A DNA stretch of 64,000 bases from Rhodocyclaceae bacterium (GCA_016721505.1 JADKHX010000009.1:62001-126000); one strand, 5' to 3'; numbered from the stretch's first letter, positions 54,599-63,739 are shown. A program made the numbers and translations. The notes: generated by a model from the sequence alone, not told the origin.

Positions 54599-55705
54599 AT
54601 GCCACTTAATCTCGCTCAAGCGCGTCATGCAGCACCAGCGTTGTGGGACAACCCAATGGGTACCGACGGATTCGAGTTCGTCGAATACACGGCACCCGAT
54701 CCAAAACAACTTGGTGAGTTGTTTGTTCAACTCGGCTTCAAAGCGGTAGCTAAACATCGCTCGAAAGATGTCACCTTGTATCGTCAAGGCGAAATCAATT
54801 TCATCGTCAATGCCGAGCACGACAGCTTCGCCCAATCCTTCGCCCGCGTACATGGCCCGTCGGCTTGTGCGATGGCCTTTCGCGTGACCGATGCCAAGGC
54901 GGCGTTTGAACGCGCGCGTAGCCTTGGTGCTGAGCCACACATGCAGCAATACGGCGCAATGGAATTGCAAATTCCAGCGATCAAAGGTATCGGTGGTTGT
55001 CCGGTTTATTTAGTTGATCGTTACGGCGGACCGTCGATATATGACGTAGATTTTGTGGCGCTTGATGACGAAGTTGAACATCGCGGTTTCGGTCTGACCT
55101 ACATCGATCATTTGACGCACAACGTGCATCGCGGGCGGATGAGTGTGTGGGCGAATTACTACGAGAAATTGTTCAACTTCCGTGAGATTCGCTACTTCGA
55201 TATCGAAGGCAAATTAACCGGATTGAAGAGCAAAGCGATGACCAGTCCTTGCGGACAAATTCGCATTCCGATTAACGAATCGTCGGATGATAAAAGTCAG
55301 ATTGAGGAATTTCTCCACGCCTATCAGGGCGAGGGCATACAGCACATCGCGTTAGGCAGCGACGATATTGTGGCGACAGTCAAAGCAATGGCGGCCAATG
55401 GCATTAGATTTTTGGATACGCCCGACACTTATTTCGACCAGATTGATCAGCGCGTGGCGGGGCATCAAGAAGATGTTGCCGCTTTGCGTGCCAGCCGGAT
55501 TTTGATTGATGGTGCGCCGACTACCGGGCAGGGCTATTTGCTACAAATTTTTACCGAGACCGTAATCGGCCCGATCTTTTTTGAAATAATTCAGCGCAAA
55601 GGCAATGAAGGATTTGGTGAGGGAAATTTTAAAGCGCTGTTTGATTCTATTGAACTGGATCAAATCAAACGTGGTGTGCTCGAAGACACCAGCGTGGCCA
55701 AATGA
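54599..55705 (+). CDS. hpd: 4-hydroxyphenylpyruvate dioxygenase
   Basis: From the ATG at 54599, with AGGGAG 7 bases upstream, the protein has 368 residues. HPPD converts 4-hydroxyphenylpyruvate to homogentisate in tyrosine breakdown. It has two VOC-fold halves. The iron ligands by family comparison are the His in YIDHLTHNVHRGR, the His in GIQHIALGSDDI and the Glu in TETVIGPIFFEIIQRKGNEGFGEGN, which also is the signature C-terminal region. It overlaps phhA by 4 bases. Confidence 0.97.
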   Translation: MPLNLAQARHAAPALWDNPMGTDGFEFVEYTAPDPKQLGELFVQLGFKAVAKHRSKDVTLYRQGEINFIVNAEHDSFAQSFARVHGPSACAMAFRVTDAKAAFERARSLGAEPHMQQYGAMELQIPAIKGIGGCPVYLVDRYGGPSIYDVDFVALDDEVEHRGFGLTYIDHLTHNVHRGRMSVWANYYEKLFNFREIRYFDIEGKLTGLKSKAMTSPCGQIRIPINESSDDKSQIEEFLHAYQGEGIQHIALGSDDIVATVKAMAANGIRFLDTPDTYFDQIDQRVAGHQEDVAALRASRILIDGAPTTGQGYLLQIFTETVIGPIFFEIIQRKGNEGFGEGNFKALFDSIELDQIKRGVLEDTSVAK

Positions 55706-56502
55706 TTAAGCCCGAGCAAGCGCCGCGCGGCGACTACTCGCAGATTCGCGCCGACTATACGGTGGCGCAGAATTACGCGGCCTATTCGGTGGCCGAACAT
55801 GATCTTTATCGTCGTTTGATGCAGCGCCAAAATGCCAAATTGCAAGGCTATGCCTGCGATGAATTTATTGAAAACGTCGCACTGCTATCCAGCGATGGGA
55901 TGCCGAATTTCGCCGATGCTAATCGGGTCATTGGCGCGGCGACTGGTTGGCAAATTGTGGCGGTCCCCGGCTTAGTTCCCGATGACACTTTTTTTCGTCA
56001 CCTATCCGAGCGACGTTTCCCTGTTACCGTTTGGCTGCGCACTCCGGCTGAATTTGATTACATTGTCGAGCCGGATATTTTTCATGATTTTTATGGCCAT
56101 GTGCCGCTACTGCTCAACCCGACTTTTGCTGATTATTTGCAGGAATACGGCAAGGGCGGAATGAAAGCCCTGGGCTTGGATGCCCTTGGCTATTTGGCGC
56201 GCCTGTATTGGTACACAGTCGAGTTCGGCTTGATTAACACGCCCGACGGATTACGCACATATGGCGCAGGAATCCTGTCATCGGGCGGCGAAATTACCCA
56301 TTGTCTTGATTCCCCAGCACCACATCGATTGCCGTTTGATTTGATGCGCGTGATGCAAACCGAATATCGCATCGACAGATTTCAAGACACTTATTTCGTC
56401 ATCGATAACTACGATCAATTGTTCCGGGAAACCGCGCAGGATTTCACACCGCTCTATCCACGCCTGCGTGAGTTGCCGACGCTTGACCCGTCGAATGGCT
56501 GA
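55702..56502 (+). CDS. phhA: Phenylalanine 4-monooxygenase
   Basis: The protein has 266 residues, the bacterial length. It hydroxylates phenylalanine to tyrosine using pterin and non-heme iron. Iron ligands are the two His in EPDIFHDFYGHVPLLL and the Glu in YWYTVEFGLI. The segment VPGLVPDDTFFRHLSERRFPVTVWLR is a family hallmark. It overlaps hpd by 4 bases and lies 9 bp before the VOC gene, placing it in the aromatic amino acid unit. Confidence 0.97.
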   Translation: MIKPEQAPRGDYSQIRADYTVAQNYAAYSVAEHDLYRRLMQRQNAKLQGYACDEFIENVALLSSDGMPNFADANRVIGAATGWQIVAVPGLVPDDTFFRHLSERRFPVTVWLRTPAEFDYIVEPDIFHDFYGHVPLLLNPTFADYLQEYGKGGMKALGLDALGYLARLYWYTVEFGLINTPDGLRTYGAGILSSGGEITHCLDSPAPHRLPFDLMRVMQTEYRIDRFQDTYFVIDNYDQLFRETAQDFTPLYPRLRELPTLDPSNG

Positions 56503-56511
56503 AAGGCTGAT

Positions 56512-57084
56512 ATGAAAATTCAAAAAATTCACCATGTTGCTTATCGCTGCATCGATGCCAAGAAAACCGTCGAGTGGTATGGCAAACACCTCGACATGGA
56601 ATTTGTCCTCGCGATTGCCGAAGATCAAGTGCCATCAACGGGCGCGCCTGACCCTTACATGCATGTGTTTTTGGATGCGGGTAACGGCAATGTATTGGCG
56701 TTTTTTGAACTGCCAAATCAAGCGCCGATGGACAGAGATCGCAACACGCCAGAGTGGGTGCAGCATCTTGCCATGCAGCTTGAGACGGTTGATGAATTGA
56801 TGGCAGCAAAAGCGCGACTCGAAGCGGCGGGCATCGAGGTTGTCGGGCCAACTGATCACACTTTGTTCAAATCAATTTATTTTTTTGATCCAAACGGTCA
56901 CCGTTTGGAACTCTCGGCCAACACGGCCTTACCGGGGATGTTGGAGCGGCTTGATGGCGTGAAATGGGAAATGCTTAACGAATGGTCGCAGACACGACGC
57001 GCGCCACATCATGCAAGGTGGATGCATGATGGCTCGTTTCACGCCGTGTCACCAGCACCAACTGACGAGCGAGGTATGGCATGA
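56512..57084 (+). CDS. VOC-family metalloprotein in the tyrosine-degradation cluster
   Basis: The protein has 190 residues with a VOC (glyoxalase) fold: IQKIHHVAYRCIDAKKTVEWYGKHLDMEF and IYFFDPNGHRLELS contain the His and Glu that usually bind metal. The function is unknown; its place between phhA and the FAH-family gene suggests a role in or near homogentisate breakdown. The last about 14 residues (AVSPAPTDERGMA) come from a short repeat copy, so the natural C-terminus was probably extended. It overlaps the next gene by 4 bases. Confidence 0.8.
   Translation: MKIQKIHHVAYRCIDAKKTVEWYGKHLDMEFVLAIAEDQVPSTGAPDPYMHVFLDAGNGNVLAFFELPNQAPMDRDRNTPEWVQHLAMQLETVDELMAAKARLEAAGIEVVGPTDHTLFKSIYFFDPNGHRLELSANTALPGMLERLDGVKWEMLNEWSQTRRAPHHARWMHDGSFHAVSPAPTDERGMA
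57041..57064 (+). repeat. Dispersed repeat, short form, copy S10 (3' end of the VOC gene)
   Basis: ACGCCGTGTCACCAGCACCA then ACTG. It encodes AVSPAPTD, the C-terminal tail of the VOC protein, in the same frame as S8 in rluD. Confidence 0.85.
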
Positions 57085-58061
57085 AATTAGCGACGCTTAA
57101 AGCCGGCGGACGCGACGGTACCTTGGTGGTCGTCAGCAAAGATTTGCAGCATTGCCAACGTGTGCCGCACCTTGCCAATACGCTGCAAGTGGCACTGGAT
57201 AACTGGGACGACATTGCGCCGAAACTCGCCGCAATTTATTCCGCTTTGAATGATGGACTCAGAGACGCTGAAGCTTTCGATCAAACGCAATGTCATTCGC
57301 CTTTGCCGCGCGCCTATCAATGGGCTGATGGCTCGGCCTACGTCAATCATGTCGAACTGGTTCGGCGCGCACGTGGCGCCACCATGCCACCGGAATTTTG
57401 GACTGACCCGCTGATGTATCAAGGCGGCTCCGACAGTTTTGTCGGACCGACAGATGCCATCGTGGCGCGGGATGCGGCCTGGGGAATTGATTTAGAAGGC
57501 GAGGTCGCGGTTATTACGGGCGACGTGCCTATGGGGGCGAGCGTGGAAACTTGCGCAGCGCAAATAAAGTTACTGATGCTGGTCAATGATGTGACCTTGC
57601 GTAATTTAATCCCCGCCGAGCTTGCGAAAGGCTTTGGCTTTTTGCAAAGCAAACCGGCTACCGCATTTTCGCCAGTCGCTGTTACGCCCGACGAATTGGG
57701 CGCTGCGTGGGACGGACGGCGCCTGCATCGACCACTAGTTTGCACAGTGCGTGGCGAAGCATTTGGACATCCTGACTGCGGAGTCGATATGGTGTTCGAT
57801 TTTGCGCAGCTTATTTCTCATGTGGCAAAGACACGAGAGCTGGAAGCTGGTTCGGTTGTCGGTAGCGGCACCATTTCGAACGTCGACCGCAGCAAAGGTT
57901 CTGCCTGCATTGTCGAACGCCGTACCTTAGAACAGCTTGAAAATGGCAGCCCGACTACACCGTATTTGGATGAGGGTGATTCAGTACGAATTGAAATGTT
58001 TGATGCCGACGGTAAATCGATTTTCGGTGCAATAGCGCAGACGGTGAAGTTGCTCGCCTAG
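57081..58061 (+). CDS. Fumarylacetoacetate hydrolase-family protein
   Basis: The protein has 326 residues. The C-terminal FAH domain has FVGPTDAIVARDAAWGIDLEGEVAVITG with the conserved metal-binding Asp and Glu, and VGSGTISNVDRSKGSACIVERR. An N-terminal SH3-like part (MKLATLKAGGRDGTLVVVSKD) precedes it. In its genomic context it is the likely fumarylacetoacetase that ends tyrosine breakdown, giving fumarate and acetoacetate. Other FAH-family activities cannot be excluded from sequence alone. Confidence 0.85.
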   Translation: MKLATLKAGGRDGTLVVVSKDLQHCQRVPHLANTLQVALDNWDDIAPKLAAIYSALNDGLRDAEAFDQTQCHSPLPRAYQWADGSAYVNHVELVRRARGATMPPEFWTDPLMYQGGSDSFVGPTDAIVARDAAWGIDLEGEVAVITGDVPMGASVETCAAQIKLLMLVNDVTLRNLIPAELAKGFGFLQSKPATAFSPVAVTPDELGAAWDGRRLHRPLVCTVRGEAFGHPDCGVDMVFDFAQLISHVAKTRELEAGSVVGSGTISNVDRSKGSACIVERRTLEQLENGSPTTPYLDEGDSVRIEMFDADGKSIFGAIAQTVKLLA

Positions 58062-58090
58062 TGTCGTGTTTGTTGTGACACTTGTGACAC

Positions 58091-61000
58091 CTAGCCCATG
58101 ATCTTTTCCGCAAATCCCGGGCGGCCAAACAAATAGCCTTGAAACGACTCGCAGCCGGTTGATTGTAAAAATTTGTGTTGTTCTTCAGTCTCAACGCCCT
58201 CGGCAATCACCGCTAAGCCCAGCGTGCGGCCTAGTGTGACAATTGCGCGAACGATGGCCAAGTCGTTGGCGTCGACAAAAATATCGCGAACGAACGATTG
58301 ATCGATTTTCAATTGCTCAAACGGCAGACGTTTGAGGTAAGACAACGATGAGTAGCCGGTGCCGAAATCGTCGAGCGAGAAACGCACACCTTGACAGATG
58401 AGCGCTTTCATTTTGACAATCACTAGCTCGACATCTTTAAGCAACAAACTCTCGGTAAGTTCAAGCTTGAGTTTTACCGGATTGGCTTTTGTACGTTGCA
58501 AAGTTGCGATGACTTGGTCGACAAAATCCGGTGTGTGAAACTGACGCGCGCTGATATTGACAGCCAATGTCAGGTGCGCGGTGGTCGGATTGGCAGCCCA
58601 ACTATAGAGCTGTCGACAGGCGGTTTCCAGCACCCAATTGCCAAGTGGTACGATTAATCCAGTTTCTTCTGCCAGCGGGATAAATTCGCTTGGCGAGACC
58701 TTGCCTTTTAATGGATGCTGCCAACTGACTAGGGCTTCGGCACCCATCACGCGACCTTTCGAATCAACTTGCGCTTGGTAGTCGAGCACAAATTGTTGAT
58801 GCTCCAAGGCGCGTCGCATATCGGCCTCGAGCGCCGCGTGCGCGCTCACCGCGATTTGCATTGCCGAGTCAAAGAAACGAATCGCATTGCGTCCGGCGGC
58901 TTTGGATTGATACATCGCCAGGTCGGCTTGTCTTAGCAAGTCGTCGATGGATTCAGTTTGCCCTAAATATAGGCAAACACCGATGCTCGGGGTACTGTGA
59001 TGATCCTGCTCACCGAGCCAATACGGCTGGTTGAGTGCAGAGAGGATTTTCGTGGCAACAAGTTCAGTTTTCTCGGCGGCATCCATTACCGCGTCACTGA
59101 GTTCGCAGAGCAGTACGACAAATTCATCACCACCCAAACGCGCTGCTGTGTCGCCTTCGCGCAAACAGTCGCTCAATCTTTGTGCGACTTGTTGTAGCAA
59201 TAGATCACCCACATCATGGCCACGGGTGTCATTGAGTTTTTTGAAGTTATCCAAATCGATAAACAACAAAGCGCCATACAGTCCGCTACGGGTACTGGTC
59301 GCCATTGCTTGCCGGAGCCGGTCCAGCAGCAGACGGCGATTGGGCAACTCGGTGAGCGCATCGTAAAACGCCAGGCTGCGGATTGCGTCTTCGGCGAGTT
59401 TGCGCTCGGTGATGTCAATCACCGAATAAACCAAATTGCTCACCGCGTTTTTTTCATTACGCACCGATGAAATGGATACCCAAAGCGGGAAGGAACTGCC
59501 ATCCTTGCGTTGGGCAAAAATTTCGCCCTGCCAACCGCCGGTCGTTGTCACCATGTGATTCATGTGATCGTAGTCTTCTGGCTTCATTCGTGCTGAACGG
59601 AATATTACGGGTAGCTTGCCGATGAGTTCTTCGGCTTCATAGCCGGTAACTTTGGTAAATGCGAGATTGACCCGCAAAATTTTTCGATTGGCATCGGTAA
59701 TCAACAGCCCTTCTTGCGATTCGAAGGCCGTTGCAGCAATTCGCAACTCTTGTTCTTGCAAGGCAGTCATCGCTCGCGCTGCTTCGACCTTGGCATAGGC
59801 CGCGGCGTTATCCAGCGCAATCGCACCATAGGCGCTAAGGGTACGAAAAATCGAACACTCACGTTCGCCGTAAGCATTTGCCTGCAACGATTGAATTGTG
59901 ATCACACCCAGAAGACGCTTGCCAACTTCTAGCGGTGCAAACAACAAGCTTTTGCTCGGCGTTGTGCCTGGGATCGTAGGGGCTAGCAGTGTGACGGGCA
60001 GTTCGTTCATCACAATTTCTACGCGTTCGCGAGCACAACGGGCGGTTAGTGCGGTTGGATGGTCAACTGGAAATGAAAGAACGGTGTCGACTTGTTGGTG
60101 GTCTTCGGTACCAAAGCTAGAAGTCAGCGTAGTGCCATCATCGTCCAGTAGGAATATCCAGAATGAGGTGGCATCAAGCAAATTGTTGACGTGCCTAAAG
60201 AGTGCTTTGCAGACCTCAGCGGCATCGAGACTGGTGGTGATGTCGCGGCCAATCGTGCCCAATGTTTCAAGTGTTGCATTGGTTTCCTGTAATCTCGCGG
60301 CAAGCTCTCGGTGGTGCTGACTTTCAGACTCAGCGCGATCGATTTCCTGACGAACACGCATTGCCAATGCGCGATTTTGAACCCTTACGTGACGAACTTT
60401 GGCGCCGGCAACATTGGCTGCGACAGAATATTCATACGCCGTCGCGAAGTCGCTGTTCGATGCATGTGCTTGCGCCATTTGATTAAGCAGCCCAACAGGT
60501 CTTGAATAGCCGTCGATGGTGTCGGCAATGCGCATTGCTTCATTGAGGTAATGCAATTCCGGTGTTGCCGCCGACATCGATGGCGGGGGAGGTAGCACAT
60601 GATCACGATGCAATTCGGCACAGGTGCGCAGGACACGAATTTGTTCGTTAGCATTTCCGGTGTTGCGCGCCAAGATCAGTGCCTCAGCGATATATTTCGC
60701 AGCTTGGTCTGGCTCGCCAAGGCGAGACAAGGCGGTGGCCTGACCACGACGCAATTGCAGCATCAAATCCGCTTCGCCATCTTCTCCCAAGTGTTGTTCA
60801 AATTGTGCAAACCAATCGAGTGCCTCAGTATTATTTTGCGTGTCCAACGCGAGTTGCCCGAGACTACCAAGCACTAATTCGTGATTGCGCGAGCGCGACA
60901 ATCCAACCATCATGACGAGCGCTTCTTGTAAATAAGCACGTGCTTCGCTGTGCCGTCCCAGCAGGCGCATAACATCGCCTGCCTGCATCAGGCAAACGCC

Positions 61001-61813
61001 TATAGATCCCGGCCACGACTTGGCGCGCGCCATTTGCAAGGCGCGTTCGCTCCAGTCCAAGGCTGCGTCAAATTCACCAAGCGTCGCAAACGTTTCCGCC
61101 GCATTTACTGCACAAACGAGGGCTTGCCTTGCCTGTCCCGATTCAAGTCCAATATGGTGCGCATTGAGGTCATATTTGATCGACATCAGTGAATCGGCGG
61201 TCAGGCCAGCAACATTCGCGCGCGCGACCAATATCCAGACTGAATTAGGATTCTCCTGCGGATCTTGATCCGGGTATTCCTGCTTCAGTTGTTCTGCCAC
61301 ACTGGCGGTATCAGAAAAGCTGTTGTTTGCCATTGTTCGCGCGATTGCGGCTTCGACACGAACGCTGTCACCAGCGCGCCGGTAGCTGTCCAAAGCCAAC
61401 TCCAGACACTGGATCACTTTCGCTTCGACGCCGATGTCCGTCCAAATTGAGGCGAGTAGCCATTGCCCGTCACCGACACCGATCCAGTCGCTGATGCTCT
61501 CGAACGTCGAGACCGCGGTGTTGGTAAGTCTTTCGGCCAGTTCAAGTTCCGCAAATAACAAATGACCTTCAGCGCGTGCTAGTTGCAAGCGCGCTAGGGT
61601 ACGGGATTGGTCGATCGCTCCCAATCCAGAATTCGGGAGCAATGTTTCAACTTCGAGCGCGAGCAAACGGCAGCGCGCGCAATCTCGTTGGCGCAGATGC
61701 CAAGTCAAATTTAGCAACTGTCCAATCGACCGTTCGCCCGGTTGGGCCAGAGCTGCTTCTAACGCTCTGACGTCACGATCCCATGCGAAAAGGTCTGGAG
61801 CAGATGCGGACAT
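58091..61813 (-). CDS. TPR-GAF-PAS-GGDEF-EAL cyclic-di-GMP signalling protein
   Basis: The protein has 1240 residues with no predicted membrane helix. The first about 480 residues are TPR-like repeats, then a GAF domain (about 520-680), a PAS domain with TGYEAEELIGKLP (about 690-810), a GGDEF domain (motif RLGGDEF at 894-898) preceded by an I-site REGD, and an EAL domain starting EALVSW near 1026 with the conserved ELTESLLL, DDFGTGYSS and EGVETEEQ motifs. Both c-di-GMP synthesis and breakdown look possible. The signal and target are unknown. It is convergent with the FAH gene and divergent from maiA. Confidence 0.9.
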   Translation of the reverse strand: MSASAPDLFAWDRDVRALEAALAQPGERSIGQLLNLTWHLRQRDCARCRLLALEVETLLPNSGLGAIDQSRTLARLQLARAEGHLLFAELELAERLTNTAVSTFESISDWIGVGDGQWLLASIWTDIGVEAKVIQCLELALDSYRRAGDSVRVEAAIARTMANNSFSDTASVAEQLKQEYPDQDPQENPNSVWILVARANVAGLTADSLMSIKYDLNAHHIGLESGQARQALVCAVNAAETFATLGEFDAALDWSERALQMARAKSWPGSIGVCLMQAGDVMRLLGRHSEARAYLQEALVMMVGLSRSRNHELVLGSLGQLALDTQNNTEALDWFAQFEQHLGEDGEADLMLQLRRGQATALSRLGEPDQAAKYIAEALILARNTGNANEQIRVLRTCAELHRDHVLPPPPSMSAATPELHYLNEAMRIADTIDGYSRPVGLLNQMAQAHASNSDFATAYEYSVAANVAGAKVRHVRVQNRALAMRVRQEIDRAESESQHHRELAARLQETNATLETLGTIGRDITTSLDAAEVCKALFRHVNNLLDATSFWIFLLDDDGTTLTSSFGTEDHQQVDTVLSFPVDHPTALTARCARERVEIVMNELPVTLLAPTIPGTTPSKSLLFAPLEVGKRLLGVITIQSLQANAYGERECSIFRTLSAYGAIALDNAAAYAKVEAARAMTALQEQELRIAATAFESQEGLLITDANRKILRVNLAFTKVTGYEAEELIGKLPVIFRSARMKPEDYDHMNHMVTTTGGWQGEIFAQRKDGSSFPLWVSISSVRNEKNAVSNLVYSVIDITERKLAEDAIRSLAFYDALTELPNRRLLLDRLRQAMATSTRSGLYGALLFIDLDNFKKLNDTRGHDVGDLLLQQVAQRLSDCLREGDTAARLGGDEFVVLLCELSDAVMDAAEKTELVATKILSALNQPYWLGEQDHHSTPSIGVCLYLGQTESIDDLLRQADLAMYQSKAAGRNAIRFFDSAMQIAVSAHAALEADMRRALEHQQFVLDYQAQVDSKGRVMGAEALVSWQHPLKGKVSPSEFIPLAEETGLIVPLGNWVLETACRQLYSWAANPTTAHLTLAVNISARQFHTPDFVDQVIATLQRTKANPVKLKLELTESLLLKDVELVIVKMKALICQGVRFSLDDFGTGYSSLSYLKRLPFEQLKIDQSFVRDIFVDANDLAIVRAIVTLGRTLGLAVIAEGVETEEQHKFLQSTGCESFQGYLFGRPGFAEKIMG

Positions 61814-62088
61814 ATTCGTTGCGTGACTACCGGTGACTGAGGTTTGTTTATGATAGGTCAGGATGGTTGCGCTAGGTGGCGCTTAGGTGCAGCGTCAGAA
61901 AAAATGTTGTTCATCAGAATCGCCTTTGAGGGTTGTCGGAATAGGTCTGGAACGCGATGCTTGCGTTATCAGCCAATATTGAGCAAGCTCGAATCGCGCC
62001 GAACAGCGGTAGGCTGGTAGAGTGACACTGCTGTTGTCGACAAAGACATCTCTACAACTAATGATCGACTAAAGGGAGCCGCAGACTC

Positions 62089-62733
62089 ATGAAGCTTTAC
62101 ACCTATTTCAGATCGTCGGCGGCTTACCGCGTGCGCATTGCGTTAGCGCTAAAAGGTCTACAACCGATAATGATACCGGTGCATCTGTTGCGTGACGGAG
62201 GTGAACAATCTTCACCTGAATATCTTGCCTTGAATCGACAGGGTTTGATACCTGCGCTCGACGACGACGGAACATTGGTCACGCAGTCGATGGCGATTTG
62301 CGAGTACCTCGAAGAAATTCAGCCGATACCCGCTTTGCTGCCTGCCGACCCCGCAGCGCGCGCGCGGGTAAGAGCATTGGCGCTGGCGATTGCTTGTGAA
62401 ATCCACCCACTAAATAACCTGCGTGTTTTGAATTACTTGACCGGTACGCTGGGTTTGAGCGAAGCACAAAAACTGGCGTGGTACCACCATTGGATACGCT
62501 TGGGATTTAGTGCGTTGGAAGCGCAACTAGCGGCAGAATCGACTAGTGGCAAATTTTGCCATGGTGATGCACCGACACTGGCCGATGTGTTTCTTGTGCC
62601 ACAAGTCGCCAACGCGCGGCGCTTTGACCTTGATTTGAGTGCCTTCCCGACCCTGCTACGAATTGATGCGAACTGCCGGGAACTGCCGGCCTTCATTGCT
62701 GCCGCACCGCAGAATCAGGCGGACGCAGTCTGA
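62089..62733 (+). CDS. maiA: Maleylacetoacetate isomerase
   Basis: The protein has 214 residues and is a zeta-class glutathione transferase. It isomerises maleylacetoacetate to fumarylacetoacetate, the step before the FAH reaction. The N-terminal SSAAYRVRIALALKGL corresponds to the glutathione-binding motif of zeta GSTs (Ser-Ser-Cys/Ala...); MAICEYLEEIQPIPALLP is also typical. GGGAG stands before the ATG. The 275 bp upstream contain no gene. It is separated from the other tyrosine genes by the GGDEF-EAL gene. Confidence 0.94.
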   Translation: MKLYTYFRSSAAYRVRIALALKGLQPIMIPVHLLRDGGEQSSPEYLALNRQGLIPALDDDGTLVTQSMAICEYLEEIQPIPALLPADPAARARVRALALAIACEIHPLNNLRVLNYLTGTLGLSEAQKLAWYHHWIRLGFSALEAQLAAESTSGKFCHGDAPTLADVFLVPQVANARRFDLDLSAFPTLLRIDANCRELPAFIAAAPQNQADAV

Positions 62734-62749
62734 TCGCTGCGATTCTGCG

Positions 62750-63733
62750 TCAGTGCAAGACCCGACCTTCAGGCGGAAATAACTCATTCAATATCTCCGG
62801 TCCGAATCGATATTCGTGGCCACAGATTTCATCGTCAACTTCGATGATGTCGGCCTTTTCAAGCATGGACTCCAGTTCCTCACGACCCAGCGACAACAAC
62901 ACATTGCGAACTTTTTCCTCGTTACGAGGGCAATGCCAGGCAGCGTAGCGGGGCGCAAATAGACGTACGACTTCTTCGCCAAAAAGCCGTGTCAGCAAAT
63001 CCTCTGGCGGCAAGCCAAGTTCCGCATCAGTCACCGTATTGGCCAGCGTTTCCACGCGCGTCCATCCATCAGCATCGCAAGCATCCGCGTTGGGTAATTT
63101 TTGCAATAGCAAGCCGCAAGCCATTTTCTCATTGGCCATCAGCCAAAGGCGCGCCGGTTGTTGATCGGACAGCGCCAGGTAATGTTCAAAAATCTGCGCC
63201 AGCGAATCGCCTTCAATTGGCACATAACTTTGGTATGGGTCAGCTCCGTCGGTTTGTAGTGTTAACACCAGCTGCCCGTCGCCAACCAGATCGATGATTT
63301 TGTCAGTTGGTGCTGGTTGGCTCTGCATGCCTTGGACTCCGCTTCGCGGGGTGGCAACGCCGTCTTTGGAGTCTCGGCTTTGCACAGCAGAGCCGCTATG
63401 CGAGCGCAGAGACGTGCTTTGCGAATTCCTCGCTTCGCCGCCGTTGCCGCCATCACTTTGGCTCCTGGCCATCCCGCGCAAGCGCAATTGTTCGTCGCAA
63501 TCAACGACTAGCATGCTCACTTGCCCATTGCCCTGAAGCTGAAACGATAAGCGCCCAGGGGTCTTAAGGTTGCTACCCATTAAAGTTGTCACCGCCGCCA
63601 TTTCGCCGAGCAGTGCGCGAACCGCTTGTGGATACTCGCGTCGTGCGTGCATCGCTTGCCAGGCCGGGCCTAGCTGTACCAAAACGCCACGAATATCTAG
63701 CGCTTCAAACAAAAACCGATGTACCGTATCCAT
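62750..63733 (-). CDS. hslO: Redox-regulated chaperone Hsp33 with repeat insertion and reduced zinc site
   Basis: The protein has 327 residues, longer than usual because a long repeat copy encodes about 49 residues (95-143: GEARNSQSTSLRS...SGSAVQSRDS...QPAPTDK) in the N-terminal domain. Hsp33 normally holds zinc by CXC and CXXC and opens on oxidation to bind unfolding proteins. Here the first pair is WHCPRN (only C268) and the second EICGHEYRF (only C304), so two of four ligands are missing; the DNA shows no frameshift there. It follows the ArsC-like gene by 6 bp. Confidence 0.9.
   Translation of the reverse strand: MDTVHRFLFEALDIRGVLVQLGPAWQAMHARREYPQAVRALLGEMAAVTTLMGSNLKTPGRLSFQLQGNGQVSMLVVDCDEQLRLRGMARSQSDGGNGGEARNSQSTSLRSHSGSAVQSRDSKDGVATPRSGVQGMQSQPAPTDKIIDLVGDGQLVLTLQTDGADPYQSYVPIEGDSLAQIFEHYLALSDQQPARLWLMANEKMACGLLLQKLPNADACDADGWTRVETLANTVTDAELGLPPEDLLTRLFGEEVVRLFAPRYAAWHCPRNEEKVRNVLLSLGREELESMLEKADIIEVDDEICGHEYRFGPEILNELFPPEGRVLH
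63304..63451 (-). repeat. Dispersed repeat, long composite form, copy L6 (in frame inside hslO)
   Basis: On the minus strand it starts GGCGGCAACGGCGGCGAAGC and ends CAACCAGCACCAACTG. After the long-form part with SGSAVQSRDS comes a second unit starting GACGGCGTTGCC, with its own small hairpin CCGCGAAGCGG, ending in the common right end. It looks like two repeat units joined. Confidence 0.88.
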
Positions 63734-63739
63734 ACGTGA

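Noticed and set aside
58062..58090. Terminator between the FAH and GGDEF-EAL genes
   Set aside because: Only a weak GTGTC/GACAC dyad is present, without a T run.
61361..61384. CGCTGTCACCAGCGCGCC in the GGDEF-EAL gene as a repeat copy
   Set aside because: The match stops before the conserved right end (CACCAACT), so chance is likely.
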